Below, piece after piece: positions 1 to 8,800 of a stretch of 42,647 nt of DNA (the stretch's first letter is position 1; every line of letters starts with the position of its first letter). The stretch is taken from positions 1 through 42,647 of IMG/VR virus record IMGVR_UViG_3300046694_000227. One strand, given 5' to 3'. Source of the stretch: a virus. The position numbers and the translations under genes are program-made. Below the pieces are notes generated by a model, which was given only the letters and a program-made list of their open reading frames with translations, made no database searches and had not been told where the DNA came from.

Positions 1-141
1 GAAAGGGCCGATAAACTGCGCAAGCTGATACTCAGCCTCAAGCCCGTCGTAGCAATCATAACGTCCATAGGTCACAGCCCCGAGCCATGCGCAGCCGGTG
101 AGCTGTGACGAGACCAATAGCAAAATGAGCTTCCGTAGCAC
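1..141 (-). CDS. Lipoprotein, N-terminal part (runs off window edge)
   Basis: A minus-strand frame is open from a GTG at 141 to the window edge (47 codons seen). It begins with two basic residues, a hydrophobic stretch LILLLV and a lipobox LTGC, so it should be exported and lipidated at the Cys near residue 17. AAGGA lies 6 nt before the GTG. The mature part seen is short and rich in Tyr; I do not recognise the family. It belongs to the host chromosome, outside attL. Confidence 0.55.
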   Translation of the reverse strand, partial: MLRKLILLLVSSQLTGCAWLGAVTYGRYDCYDGLEAEYQLAQFIGPF

Positions 142-168
142 GTAATGTCCTTATAACCTTCTGATGCC

Positions 169-182
169 GGGGGGGGGGGGGG
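169..182. repeat. 14-base poly-G tract
   Basis: Fourteen consecutive G on the plus strand, 27 bp upstream of the lipoprotein GTG. Read from that gene it is a C14 tract in the promoter or leader region. It could be a slippage-prone contingency tract or a sequencing or assembly artefact; the sequence alone cannot decide. Confidence 0.8.
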
Positions 183-370
183 TAGACGCTATCGCGAAAA
201 GTTAGTCACCCTCTCCATGGCTTACTCACCGAGCAACGCACTGGTACTCCTCTGTGGGTGAAGTAGAGTAATACGCCGACTACCGAGGTCGATCGTAAGG
301 ACAATGAGAAATCTCAACCAGATTGGAATTGGCAAGATGCATGAAGCACGCAGGCGAGGATGCAGATCTG

Positions 371-526
371 ATGGACTTTATTGATTTCGTGGGAAATCTT
401 TGCAGCGCATTCAGTAACTATCAAGGCTATGAAAAGCCTCGCCGCGTGTTTACCCGAAGATTCGTTGCGTTCTGCGTATTTGTGGCTGTGTTTGAGCTGA
501 TTGCGCTGAATCTTTACTACGCATAG
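371..526 (+). CDS. Small single-pass membrane protein
   Basis: The 51-codon frame has a soluble N-terminus, a basic stretch (KPRRVFTRR) and one hydrophobic C-terminal segment (FVAFCVFVAVFELIAL), so the N-terminus is probably cytoplasmic. The start is uncertain: ATG 371 has GAGG about 11 nt upstream, while ATG 341 and TTG 323 are in frame further up. It is a host gene between the lipoprotein and the tRNA-Pro terminator. I do not recognise the family. Confidence 0.45.
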   Translation: MDFIDFVGNLCSAFSNYQGYEKPRRVFTRRFVAFCVFVAVFELIALNLYYA

Positions 527-619
527 TCGGGATTGAATTTGAAGGATTCAGCAAAGATCGCTTGGCCGGAGCGAATCCAGATCTTATTAAGAAACTACCG
601 TGTAGTTTCGCGCGGGTAC

Positions 620-646
620 AAAAAAGCCGATCTATCTGATCGGCTT
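620..646 (-). terminator. Native terminator of tRNA-Pro, now displaced
   Basis: Stem AAGCCGATC / GATCGGCTT with a 5-nt loop, followed on the minus strand by a T run (the A run at 620-625). Before integration it lay about 25 bp beyond the 3' end of the minus-strand tRNA-Pro gene, so it probably ended that transcript. The prophage now separates them by about 42 kb. Confidence 0.65.
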
Positions 647-671
647 ATGTGTCTGATTTTAATCAGGAATA

Positions 672-719
672 ATGGTCGGGACGGAGTGATTCGAACACTC
701 GACCCCTAGCACCCCATGC
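672..719. repeat. attL: attL, 48-bp core of the prophage
   Basis: These 48 bp are identical to 42521-42568 and correspond to the 3' part of tRNA-Pro, from the CCA end through the T-arm to the anticodon loop. Similarity stops exactly at both ends: the next base is A here and T at attR. The rest of a tRNA does not follow, so this is the truncated copy and marks the left prophage end. Confidence 0.93.
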
Positions 720-965
720 AAGCAGATGGGGCTGTGAACCAGTAAATACGTAGCTCCAGCACGGGCGCTCGCTGCAACGATGCCTAACTGAGATTTACAG
801 TGAGTGACTTTCCCACTCGGATTTCCCTCGACCCCTAGCATTTCCCTCCCCGGCGTCCTGCCGACCGAACACCATCCAAAACCCTACAGCTCGTCGCTTC
901 ACCCTCGCCCGCTGGAATCGCCTCGATTACTGTATATCCAAACAGTACATAGCAAGGCGCCTTTC
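720..965. other. attL arm region, no confident gene
   Basis: About 245 bp between the core and the first ORF. It holds an 11-bp element AGTGACTTTCC (803-813) that recurs inverted near attR (42461-42471). It also holds a 14-bp partial copy of the core, CTCGACCCCTAGCA (827-840, matching 698-711). These may be integrase or accessory-factor sites, but no binding is shown. An upstream ATG at 804 in frame with the next gene lies here. Confidence 0.4.
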
Positions 966-1355
966 GTGGACCCCTCCGATATCGAAAATACCGACGACTG
1001 GCTCGGCTGCCCGACACCGCTCGAAACATGCCGACACCAGCTCGCGTTCTACGAAAATGAGTTTGAAGAACTGAACCTGCAACTGCGCCAAGCAAGGGAG
1101 CGGATATTCAGGCTCGTCGAAATGCACACCGAGGTGAGCAAGGATTGCGAAACCCTTCGATCACAGCTGACCGCAGCCAAGGCTGAAGCCGCTGAGGCAA
1201 GTAGTCGGGCAAGTGAAATCGAAACTCGCAGCAATTGGGAGCTGATGGCAAAGGGCAGGCACATCAGCGAACTGACTACCCAGATACGGACTCTCAATGG
1301 AGACAGCCCGTTCAAAGATCCCTTCCCTCATCAGCGAGATACGGATCGGACGTAA
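966..1355 (+). CDS. Coiled-coil hypothetical protein
   Basis: From GTG 966 (AGCAAGG about 9 nt upstream) the product is 129 residues. An acidic N-terminus is followed by a long charged helix with heptad character, from about residue 20 to 110 (ENEFEELNLQLRQARERIF and onward). An ATG at 804 in frame would add 54 residues, but those are rich in Pro and Ser and run through the att arm, so I prefer 966. It converges with Rz and overlaps its last 25 bp. There is no recognisable family; it may be a moron at the prophage edge. Confidence 0.5.
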   Translation: MDPSDIENTDDWLGCPTPLETCRHQLAFYENEFEELNLQLRQARERIFRLVEMHTEVSKDCETLRSQLTAAKAEAAEASSRASEIETRSNWELMAKGRHISELTTQIRTLNGDSPFKDPFPHQRDTDRT

Positions 1356-1837
1356 TCCTGGCATGCCTGAAGCGCAATCAATCCCCGGTCACCGGTGTCG
1401 GTGATGGCGATAATTCGTTGAGCATGCGCCGGGTCAAGGTTGGCTCGTAAGGCTGCATGATCCACGCCGCCGGCGCCGGCGGTGGCTGGCACGTCGCAGC
1501 CTTTGGCAACGTCGGCTGCGTCGATGAGGACTGACAACCGCACATCAGCAGTAGCAAGGCGATCGCGCAGGCGATCTTGGTCACGTTGGGCATCGCTCAT
1601 TTTCCTGAAATGTGTTTGCTCACTGGCCGAGAGCCGTTGCTCCAGCGCCAGACGTTTATCCTGCTCGGCCTGTTGTGCGGAGGCGGCAGCCAGGGTCAGT
1701 TGATTGAGCGCTTCGGCGTGCAGCCGCGATTGCTCGGCCAACTGCCGGCTGTAGCGCCAGTCCTGAAACTGCCAGGCGCCGCCGAAGCCAGCGAGCACCA
1801 GGGCCAGCACGCCGATCAACCGCCAAGGCACGATCAT
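1331..1837 (-). CDS. Rz: Rz-like inner-membrane spanin (i-spanin)
   Basis: The protein (168 aa) starts with one membrane segment (LIGVLALVLAGFGGAWQF), followed by a long periplasmic coiled coil rich in Gln, Ala and Glu (about residues 30-110). This is the usual plan of Rz proteins, which join an Rz1 lipoprotein to fuse inner and outer membranes in the last step of lysis. The ATG at 1837 overlaps the endolysin TGA (TGATG), suggesting translational coupling. A second reading frame inside it encodes Rz1. Confidence 0.85.
   Translation of the reverse strand: MIVPWRLIGVLALVLAGFGGAWQFQDWRYSRQLAEQSRLHAEALNQLTLAAASAQQAEQDKRLALEQRLSASEQTHFRKMSDAQRDQDRLRDRLATADVRLSVLIDAADVAKGCDVPATAGAGGVDHAALRANLDPAHAQRIIAITDTGDRGLIALQACQDYVRSVSR
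1378..1593 (-). CDS. Rz1: Rz1-like spanin lipoprotein, nested in Rz
   Basis: A 71-aa frame lies wholly inside Rz in another reading frame. It has a lipoprotein signal (KIACAIALLLLMCGC) with the modified Cys at about residue 19, then a short Pro-rich mature part (PTLP, PPPAPAA). That is the hallmark of Rz1 outer-membrane spanins. The fully nested arrangement matches lambda Rz/Rz1. It should pair in the periplasm with the Rz coiled coil. Confidence 0.82.
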   Translation of the reverse strand: MPNVTKIACAIALLLLMCGCQSSSTQPTLPKAATCQPPPAPAAWIMQPYEPTLTRRMLNELSPSPTPVTGD

Positions 1838-2259
1838 CACGGCACATCCTTGAAGAACACGTGCCCGCCCAGCTTCAGGGTCTGCTTGGCCTTCGCCGCC
1901 CAGGCCGGAGCCTTGATGCTGGTGGCGTAGTAATGCGTCGCGCCGCCGGTAGGATCCGGCACCTTGCCGTCGATCACCTGGTCAGCAGCGATTCGGCACT
2001 GCGCCAGCTCACGAAAAGGTATCTGCTTCACGCCGATCAGGAATTGATAGTTCGAGTCGGTCTTATTCCAGCAGCTGAACTGGTACGGCTTCTGGCACAC
2101 GCCGGCGTAGCCCTCCCCCCACCACGACTTTTCCTTCCCATCGAACACGCGATTGCGGATCGCCCAAGCCACGGCGATCTGGCCGGCCGTACCTTCGCCG
2201 CGAGCCTCACCCCAAAGCGTGCGGGCGAGGATGTCGCGCTCTTTCTCGGTTACAGGCAT
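1837..2259 (-). CDS. Endolysin, SleB/CwlJ-type cell wall hydrolase
   Basis: The 140-aa protein carries the hydrolase_2 (SleB-like) signature near the N-terminus: LARTLWGEARGEG, with Glu about residue 18 as the likely catalytic residue, then AWAIRNR. The family cleaves peptidoglycan, and here it is the phage lysin. It has no signal peptide, so release would need the holin (19533-19865). ATG 2259 has GGAG 7 nt upstream; a GTG at 2262 is an alternative. It lies directly upstream of Rz/Rz1. Confidence 0.88.
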   Translation of the reverse strand: MPVTEKERDILARTLWGEARGEGTAGQIAVAWAIRNRVFDGKEKSWWGEGYAGVCQKPYQFSCWNKTDSNYQFLIGVKQIPFRELAQCRIAADQVIDGKVPDPTGGATHYYATSIKAPAWAAKAKQTLKLGGHVFFKDVP

Positions 2260-2274
2260 CACTTTTCTCCAGGC

Positions 2275-2300
2275 AAAAAAATACCCGCTCGGTGGCGGGC
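2275..2300 (-). terminator. Intrinsic terminator upstream of the endolysin
   Basis: Stem CCCGC / GCGGG with a 6-nt loop. On the minus strand it is followed by TATTTTTTT. It lies only 16 bp before the endolysin start, so late mRNA from the tail genes would need antitermination to reach the lysis genes. Confidence 0.65.
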
Positions 2301-2321
2301 TGATTAGGGCGTCGAAATGAA

Positions 2322-2350
2322 TTGTATCGAAGGCGGTATATTCAGATAAT
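2322..2350 (+). promoter_or_regulatory. Putative sigma-70 promoter of the acyltransferase
   Basis: TTGTAT (2322-2327), a 17-bp spacer and GATAAT (2345-2350) lie 46 bp before the acyltransferase ATG, in an AT-rich stretch. The -10 matches 5 of 6 bases, the -35 only 3 of 6. Such a promoter would allow expression from the lysogen independently of the oppositely oriented late operon. Confidence 0.4.
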
Positions 2351-2396
2351 AGCAGGATACAATCATCCTAAAGCGAAACTCTAATAGGAATAACAA

Positions 2397-3467
2397 ATGC
2401 GACAAGAACGCATTGAGTGGATAGATGCTTTAAAATTCGTCGGAATATTTTACATTTATCTAGGACATATGGGGCCGCCAGCCGGAAAAATATTCACATT
2501 CGTCTTCACCTTTCACGTTGCATTATTCTTTTTTATATCTGGCTGCTTCGCCGAGTCAGGAAAAAACAAAACAATATTGTCTTTTATCGCTGCCAAATTT
2601 AGACAGCTAATGATTCCCTATTTCATTTACTCCGCAATTTCAATTTTCGTATACATTTTATCAACACCGGACAGCTCTGAATTCACTAACCTTATTGGCT
2701 ATCTTACCGATGCAGCGCTAGGGGTTAGAAACCATACCATTTACGCCCCGGCGCTTTGGTTTTTGCCGTGCATATTTATCACATCAATTATCTTCAGACT
2801 CCTACAAAGCTTAAGCCCAAAAAAATACATCATACCGCTAATAATATTAGCCTACCTTACAATTAACTTATACTCATTGAATCTTTTTCCAATGTCTCAG
2901 CCTACTCTATGGCTCAACATAGATAGCGCCCTTTACTACATAATATTCTATTGCTTGGGTTGGTTATCGATAGATAAAATAAAAACGAGTAACTGGGCAA
3001 TATCCTCAACAAACCCTATAGGAATCGTTATTTTCCTTCTACTATCGGCACTATGCTCCGTGGTTTTTATAAAGGGAATTGGATACCCACTAAAAACACT
3101 AGACATCCCAATGCCGCTTATATTCCGAACTCTATTCAACATTGGCATAGTGGTGCTAATCATCATATTCCACTTCTTTATAGCTAATGCAATCTCTGGA
3201 GTCCCAATGGTTAATACCCTGGGAAAAGACACACTAACTCTATGCGGAACAGAAACAATCACCAAATCTATTTTGTCAGCTAGCGCAACAACTATAGGCC
3301 TAAGCCTAAATATTTTCAGTGGCTTCTCGGCTGTAGTCTTTACAATTGCAATGCTCAGCTTTTCCTATTACGCGGTGCTACCTATCAAAAACCACATTAC
3401 AAAGAACCATGCCATGAACAAATTTGGTAGCCAAGCCAAGAGACCAAACACAAGTGTAGCTTCATAA
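2397..3467 (+). CDS. Acyltransferase-3 family membrane protein (putative O-antigen acetylase)
   Basis: This 356-aa polytopic protein opens with the typical acyltransferase-3 pattern: RIEWIDALKFVGIFYIYLGH (the conserved D and H of this family), then FHVALFFFISGCF. About ten hydrophobic segments follow. Such enzymes move acetyl groups to sugars at the inner membrane, and phage versions (for example the D3 O-acetylase) modify O-antigen and block superinfection. The gene is clearly more AT-rich than its neighbours, opposite to the late operon and has its own promoter candidate, so it is a recently acquired lysogenic-conversion moron. AGGA lies about 7 nt before the ATG. Confidence 0.85.
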   Translation: MRQERIEWIDALKFVGIFYIYLGHMGPPAGKIFTFVFTFHVALFFFISGCFAESGKNKTILSFIAAKFRQLMIPYFIYSAISIFVYILSTPDSSEFTNLIGYLTDAALGVRNHTIYAPALWFLPCIFITSIIFRLLQSLSPKKYIIPLIILAYLTINLYSLNLFPMSQPTLWLNIDSALYYIIFYCLGWLSIDKIKTSNWAISSTNPIGIVIFLLLSALCSVVFIKGIGYPLKTLDIPMPLIFRTLFNIGIVVLIIIFHFFIANAISGVPMVNTLGKDTLTLCGTETITKSILSASATTIGLSLNIFSGFSAVVFTIAMLSFSYYAVLPIKNHITKNHAMNKFGSQAKRPNTSVAS

Positions 3468-3577
3468 AGTGTCAGATGGATGCTCACCCATAAATCAGAC
3501 ACACACAAAGGATTGCCTGCAAAAACCCGCTTTGCTTTTAAAAGCAGCAATCGAGCGTAATTAAATGTGATGGATTT

Positions 3578-3913
3578 TCAGGAGGGTCTAAAGGGGCGAC
3601 TGTGGGGATAATCAGGATTATTTATTCCCCACGCCATCACTGCCTTACGGTAGTTGCGCCAGTCGCGAAGAACAAGCGGCGCAGTGGCCAGATCGTTCTC
3701 GTCCTCGATGTAAAGCAGGTTGTTGGCGATGAATGCCATTTCCTCTGTTCGCCACTCTGTCTCTACGGTCACATCATCGGGCGATGGATTGAGGTGTGCC
3801 TGCACTTCGCTATCCGACATCGGGACCAAGTCGGGGAGGATGTATTCATCCTGACTTCCATCGGATTCATAGGCATAAACCATCCCTTCAGCGTTTTTGA
3901 AATACTTCATCAT
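3578..3913 (-). CDS. Tail fibre assembly chaperone-like protein
   Basis: A 111-aa acidic protein directly after the tail fibre gene, overlapping its stop (ATGA). It has an N-terminal MMKYFKNAEGMVYAYESDG module and a C-terminal WRNYRKAVMAWG segment, as in tail fibre assembly (TfaE-like) proteins that fold the fibre tip. GGAG lies 5 nt before the first ATG. A frame extending upstream to 4099 runs antisense-free through the fibre gene and is not credible as the start. Confidence 0.75.
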   Translation of the reverse strand: MMKYFKNAEGMVYAYESDGSQDEYILPDLVPMSDSEVQAHLNPSPDDVTVETEWRTEEMAFIANNLLYIEDENDLATAPLVLRDWRNYRKAVMAWGINNPDYPHSRPFRPS

Positions 3914-4797
3914 CGCAACTCCAACCAGGCGCCAAGCGTCGCCGTACCGCTGGTGATCGAAACTGCATATGTAGTCCCGGGCGGCACAATGAAAGAAAAG
4001 TTCAGGGTATTGACCCCTGTAGCAGAGGTTGTAAGTCTGAGGATTGTCAGCGAACCCACGATGCACGAAAGAAAGCCGGCCGTGCCCTGGACTACCCACC
4101 CTGACACGGCAATCGAACGATTCGTAGAGTTCGTGTAGCCAGTGGTGAGGGCTCGGCTTGACGTGACATCAGTCCATGCCTGCCCCATGCCAAGCCCAGC
4201 ATGCTGCCAAGAGCCGTCCCCTTTCAGAAACTTCTCTTTGTCGGCAATCGGTGGCGCAGGAACCAAGCCCTTCGTGCCAGCCACAGTGGTCGTTGCGCCA
4301 ACCATTACCGGCACACCGGAGTTTGTACCGGTGCCGCCCTGGGCAACACTGAGAGGAGTCGTCAGATTGTTAAGCGAGGTAATGTCATTGTTCGCGCCTG
4401 ACTTTGCCGCAGAGAGAGCGAGGCGAGCAGCGGCCGCGTCAGCGCTACCCGTCCCGCCTTTCGCCACAGGCAGGATGTCGTAATTGCCCGTGGTGCCGAG
4501 CGCCGCCAGCGTTTCGCCGTAGTCATTGAGGATCTCGCGAACTTTGTCAGAAAGATCCTTCTGATAACCCTGCACCGGCATGATGGAGTAGAGGCCGCCG
4601 GTTACTGTCGGGCCTTCATAATCCGGCGAGATCGACAGAGCGGTGTTGCTGGCGATATTGGTCACCTCGTACCAGCGACCGTCCGGCCCGCGAAAACCAT
4701 CGCCGCCCCGGCTGTTAGCAATGAAGGCAGTGCCTGTTCCGATCACCGCGTTGGAATTTTGGGTGACAGAGACCGTTCCCGTTTTGTACCAGGGCAT
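3910..4797 (-). CDS. Tail fibre protein
   Basis: The 295-aa product begins MPWYKTGTVSVTQNSNAV, the usual opening of phage tail fibre N-terminal domains. It carries two tail-collar repeats (AKGGTGS near residue 113 and AQGGTGT near residue 152) and ends in a beta-rich domain. It probably forms the receptor-binding end of the tail. The next gene is its chaperone. The variable C-terminus from about residue 200 should set host range. Confidence 0.82.
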   Translation of the reverse strand: MPWYKTGTVSVTQNSNAVIGTGTAFIANSRGGDGFRGPDGRWYEVTNIASNTALSISPDYEGPTVTGGLYSIMPVQGYQKDLSDKVREILNDYGETLAALGTTGNYDILPVAKGGTGSADAAAARLALSAAKSGANNDITSLNNLTTPLSVAQGGTGTNSGVPVMVGATTTVAGTKGLVPAPPIADKEKFLKGDGSWQHAGLGMGQAWTDVTSSRALTTGYTNSTNRSIAVSGWVVQGTAGFLSCIVGSLTILRLTTSATGVNTLNFSFIVPPGTTYAVSITSGTATLGAWLELR

Positions 4798-4821
4798 TGT
4801 GTATCTCCAAAAATGAAAGGG

Positions 4822-5484
4822 TCAGGCCAGCAATTTGGCGCAGAGGAATGGGCGGTGGCCCTGATTGGTCCACGCAGTGAAAGCGAGGCTGTACATCATG
4901 ATTCGGCCGTTGGCGTAATCGACGCCGAGCGCACAACTACCGCCGCTACCGTCGTTATGACAGGCCATAGTGAAAGGGTTTATAGATACGTACTCCCCTG
5001 CTCCAAGCGCTTTGTTGATGCCCCAGATATATCGGCGACCAACGCTCAGTTGCTCCGTGCCTATATACGTCCAGTCTCCCGCCGCGAATGTCACGATGAC
5101 CGCTGGCGCACCGCTGTCATAACAAAGCGAACCGTTCTGATCCCATAAGCGAAGGCCGTAAGAGGCGGTGCCCATCGATGCCCATGCCGCAACGAAATAC
5201 TGACCGCTCAACGACTCGTTGACCTTTGAGGCGTTCATCGAAAACCCCGTCCAGTTGCCCGGCCCTCCGGTGAACCAGACCGAATACGGAACCTGAATTA
5301 CTCCCGTCTGATCCGGTCGGATGAACACCAGCGGCGGATCTTGGCTGTTCACCGCGCGGGGAAATGTCGCCGTGGCGGTGGCCACCCCCGAATAAGATCC
5401 GCGCGTCAGCATGCAAAGTCGGGGCGCCTCCGAATCGATTTGAACGAAGGCGTTGTCATTGATGCTCTGGAATCCGAAGCTCAT
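4822..5484 (-). CDS. Putative tail tip accessory protein
   Basis: A 220-aa protein whose ATG overlaps the previous gene's stop (ATGA). The first residues (MSFGFQSINDNAFVQIDSE) resemble the start of its upstream neighbour (MAIFGLRVFNESGQLAMDT), so the two look like paralogues differing in length. It is rich in Gly, Ser and aromatic residues and predicted beta. Its position between the J-like hub and the fibre suggests a tail tip or fibre-attachment part. An upstream extension to 5682 is an out-of-frame artefact of the neighbour. Confidence 0.7.
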   Translation of the reverse strand: MSFGFQSINDNAFVQIDSEAPRLCMLTRGSYSGVATATATFPRAVNSQDPPLVFIRPDQTGVIQVPYSVWFTGGPGNWTGFSMNASKVNESLSGQYFVAAWASMGTASYGLRLWDQNGSLCYDSGAPAVIVTFAAGDWTYIGTEQLSVGRRYIWGINKALGAGEYVSINPFTMACHNDGSGGSCALGVDYANGRIMMYSLAFTAWTNQGHRPFLCAKLLA

Positions 5485-5837
5485 GTGGCAAACCTTATGG
5501 CGTAAGCCTTTGAAACGATCCGAGACTGCAATGTCGAGGCGCTTGATGATGGATTCTTCGGTCTGACGACCACCTGTCCTACCGCTGTCGTAACGAACGG
5601 GTACGAACGAATGTTGCCCGACGAGTCGTTTTCCGAAGGCTGCACGTCCTGTGCCCTCGTCGGGATGATCATGAACACGCAATTGGCAGGATTGAAGCCG
5701 GGAATGTTCAGCGTATAGCTGGGCACGGCCCCACTGAAATCGATCACGCCCTGCCAGATCACCTGATAGGTGAAGCTGTTGGTGTCCATGGCGAGCTGAC
5801 CGCTCTCGTTAAAAACACGTAGGCCAAATATCGCCAT
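5481..5837 (-). CDS. Putative tail tip accessory protein (short paralogue)
   Basis: A 118-aa protein 3 bp after the J-like gene. Its N-terminal beta-rich module (residues 1-30) resembles the following 220-aa gene. No catalytic motif is visible. The tight packing with tail genes supports a structural role; the exact function is unknown. Confidence 0.68.
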   Translation of the reverse strand: MAIFGLRVFNESGQLAMDTNSFTYQVIWQGVIDFSGAVPSYTLNIPGFNPANCVFMIIPTRAQDVQPSENDSSGNIRSYPFVTTAVGQVVVRPKNPSSSASTLQSRIVSKAYAIRFAT

Positions 5838-5840
5838 TGA

Positions 5841-8800
5841 TTACCCCAGATAGCCGAGACGAACACGCAGCACGTTGTTGGCGTCGTAGACCGATACGTT
5901 CAGTGAGTTGATCACCAAGCGCCCCTGCCCCGGAACGATGCCGTTTATTTCAAGCGTGCCGTCTTTGTTCAGGATCCAGCCCTGCTGGCCGGCGATGTAG
6001 TTGGTGGAGCTGATGTAGCTGCCGATCTTGGCGTTGGTGATCGTTCCGTCTTGGATGAACGCGGAGTTCATGAACACCTGGCCGCCCTGCACCGCAAACG
6101 GCACCGCGATCGCACCACCGGCGATGGTGTTGACGATGGCGAAGCGGTCAGCGCTCACAAGGAACTGGCTCTGGAGCCCGGCGCCGGTGTTCTCGATGCC
6201 GAGGCCGATGCCGGCTGCGACGTACTGCCCGTTCGCCGTGACCTGCATCTTCACCGACCACATCGCGCTCAGCTTGCCGGCCGTGTCCGCGTAGGCTGTT
6301 GACGTCTGCTGAATGGCCGCCGAGTTTTGCCCGACGGAAACATTCAACTGGTCGATCTTCGTCGCGGTCGCCGATTCGTTCGTGGCCACCACCTCTTCCA
6401 ACTCGGTGATGTTCGCCGCGTTCTCTCCGATTTTTGCGTCGAAGGTCGTGACGCGCCTTGCCATTGCCTCGTTTTCCGAGGCTCGAACCTTCGATTCGGA
6501 AGCGATTGCGGCGGTACTGGTGTGGCTTTTGATTGCGTCCGCAAGATCGCCAGCGCCGTCATCGTCTCGATAAGAGGCGCGAAGGGCTTCGAAGGCCGTG
6601 GCTTGAGCCGTGACCTCTCCGTCGAGTTCGATGATCTCGGCGGTGTTGGTCGCCACCTGCTGCGCAAGCCCGTTTGCACTTTCAACGGTCTGCCCAACGT
6701 CGAGCCAGTAAAGTGGATTCGGCGGCGGCATGTTGAGCGGTACCGGGCCGGTCGCCTGGTAGATCCGCTTGCCCTGCACCACCAGGTCGTACTCTTCGTA
6801 GGTGACTTCAGGGTCGTAACCTTTCAGGCCGTCAAGCGCATCGATCTGATCCTGCAATCCTGGGATCTTGTCGATCTCATCGACGATATCCTGGGCGAGT
6901 TCGGTTCGACCGATTTTTCCAGCCAAGGCAGCGAGATAAGCGGAAACATCATTTGACGTCTGCGCCGGAACGTAGAGGAACGAGCTTTTCCCGTATGCAT
7001 TGGAGGAGCGGACGAAATAGTAGTAGTTCGTCCAGAACCCCAGCCCGGTGTGCGTGAAAGACAGTCCTTGCCCTAAGTACTCGGCGTCATCCGAGGTTGC
7101 GGTCGGCGAGGTGCTGAAGAAGTACTCGTACGTGCCGCCATTCAGCCCGTTCTGCGAGTTGCTGGGGATCAGGACGATGCTGTCGATCGAGGACTGCACC
7201 ACGCAGCTTTCCGGGATTGGCGGGCCGTTGATGCTGACAGTGATCGTCACCTCTCCCGATCGCGCCATAGGGCCGGCGGCCGCCACACTCATGGTGTAGT
7301 TGCCAGACGGCAAACCGTTGATGGCGCACTCAGTTGAGGTCGCAGGCACGTTGTGCGACTGAATCGCAGCCGTGCCCTGACGGACAATGACGATGTACTC
7401 CTTGACCACTCCTGTAGGAGGAGTCCACGACAGAACACCCTGCGTCACCTCGGCCGTGGTGTCTTGCGTCCAAGTGAGATTGGTTGGGGTGCCCAGACCG
7501 CCCGAAGGCAAGTTGATGAAGCCAATCGGGTTGTATGGCTGGCCAACTGCGTCATCGAAGATAGCAGGCTCATATTGCTTGACCTGGACCGTGCACCCCT
7601 CGCGATCGCCCATCGACCAGTCGGAGACGATGAACTCGCCAAGGATGTTCAGCGACGGGAGATTCACCCGCACCACGCGGCCCGGACGGCAGTTGTAGCC
7701 AGCGAAGTTCATCGGAATGCTGATTGCACCACCGGCACGGCGCCGGCGCAACTCCATGTTCGCCAGGCGCTGCGCTTGGTAGGGGTCGGTGACATACGAA
7801 TAGGTCAGCGTCTCTGCTGCCTCGCCATCATCCTCAACAATCCATTCAGCGACGCTGACTTCCGGATAATCCGTCTCGGTCCACGACTGTTCCGGATCAA
7901 TGAAGGTGCCGCGTACTGTGTTGATCGCAGTGTCATTGGTGGGTTCAGTGCTGCCAGTGACAGTGCCGATCACCATATCCTCGGTGATCTCGAAGTCGTA
8001 CGGGCCGTAATAGGCGCCAGCCTGGAACATCCAGCGGCCACCAACACGAATCAGATGCCCACCAGATGCCGCCTCTAACTTCTGGAGAACGCCGGTGCGC
8101 TGCTCATCGGCGCCAATCATACAGCCTGTGCGGTACCGCTGGCTCGTCGAGCCGTCGGCATTGGTTACGCCTTCATCGCAGACGTTGGCAGCGCTGGCGA
8201 AGGTCTCGAAGACGATCTCATCGTCCGGCACGTTGCAGCGGTTGCGCAAGAACCAGAGCAGATGGAGAGCGGTGTTTGCGCTGTAAACAGAAGCCCCGGA
8301 GCGCGGATCGTAGATATCATTCCGGCCGCGAACCACAAAGCGTGTGTCAGGGATGCCCGATGGAAACTTCTCTGCGCTGTAACGGAGGGAAACCCGCACA
8401 TAGGACAGGCCGCGACCGATCTGCGAGTCTTTCCAGTCAGGGCAGTTGGCCTTCAGGAACGCGTTGACCTGAGTCGGATTGACGACCAGCTCGTAGTTGG
8501 CCAGCGCACCGAACGCGCCGATCTCTTCTTCACCCAGGTAAATGTTTTCGAGCGCATCAATTGCACCTTCGCAAAGCACATACACCAGGTGCAGCCATTC
8601 TCCCTCGCCCTGCGCGCCGGACTGTTCTTGCGCCCACACCAGCACGCCGCCGGTGGATACACGGCCGAGGATGAAGCGAACCGGCGCCTTTGAGGAGCGC
8701 ACGGTCTGAGCGGACGGCTCGTTATCGCGCAGCGGCGACTTGGTGTTGAGCTTTTCCTGTTGCTCGGCCGCGTAAAAGGCAAGCGCCGCGCCAGCCACGG

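Noticed and set aside
3530-3545. Palindrome GCTTTTAAAAGC after the acyltransferase as a terminator
   Set aside because: AT-rich with no clear loop or T run; too weak to call.
7353-8078. 241-codon plus frame within the J-like gene
   Set aside because: Antisense shadow of a well-supported tail gene; no ribosome site and Arg/Leu-rich text.
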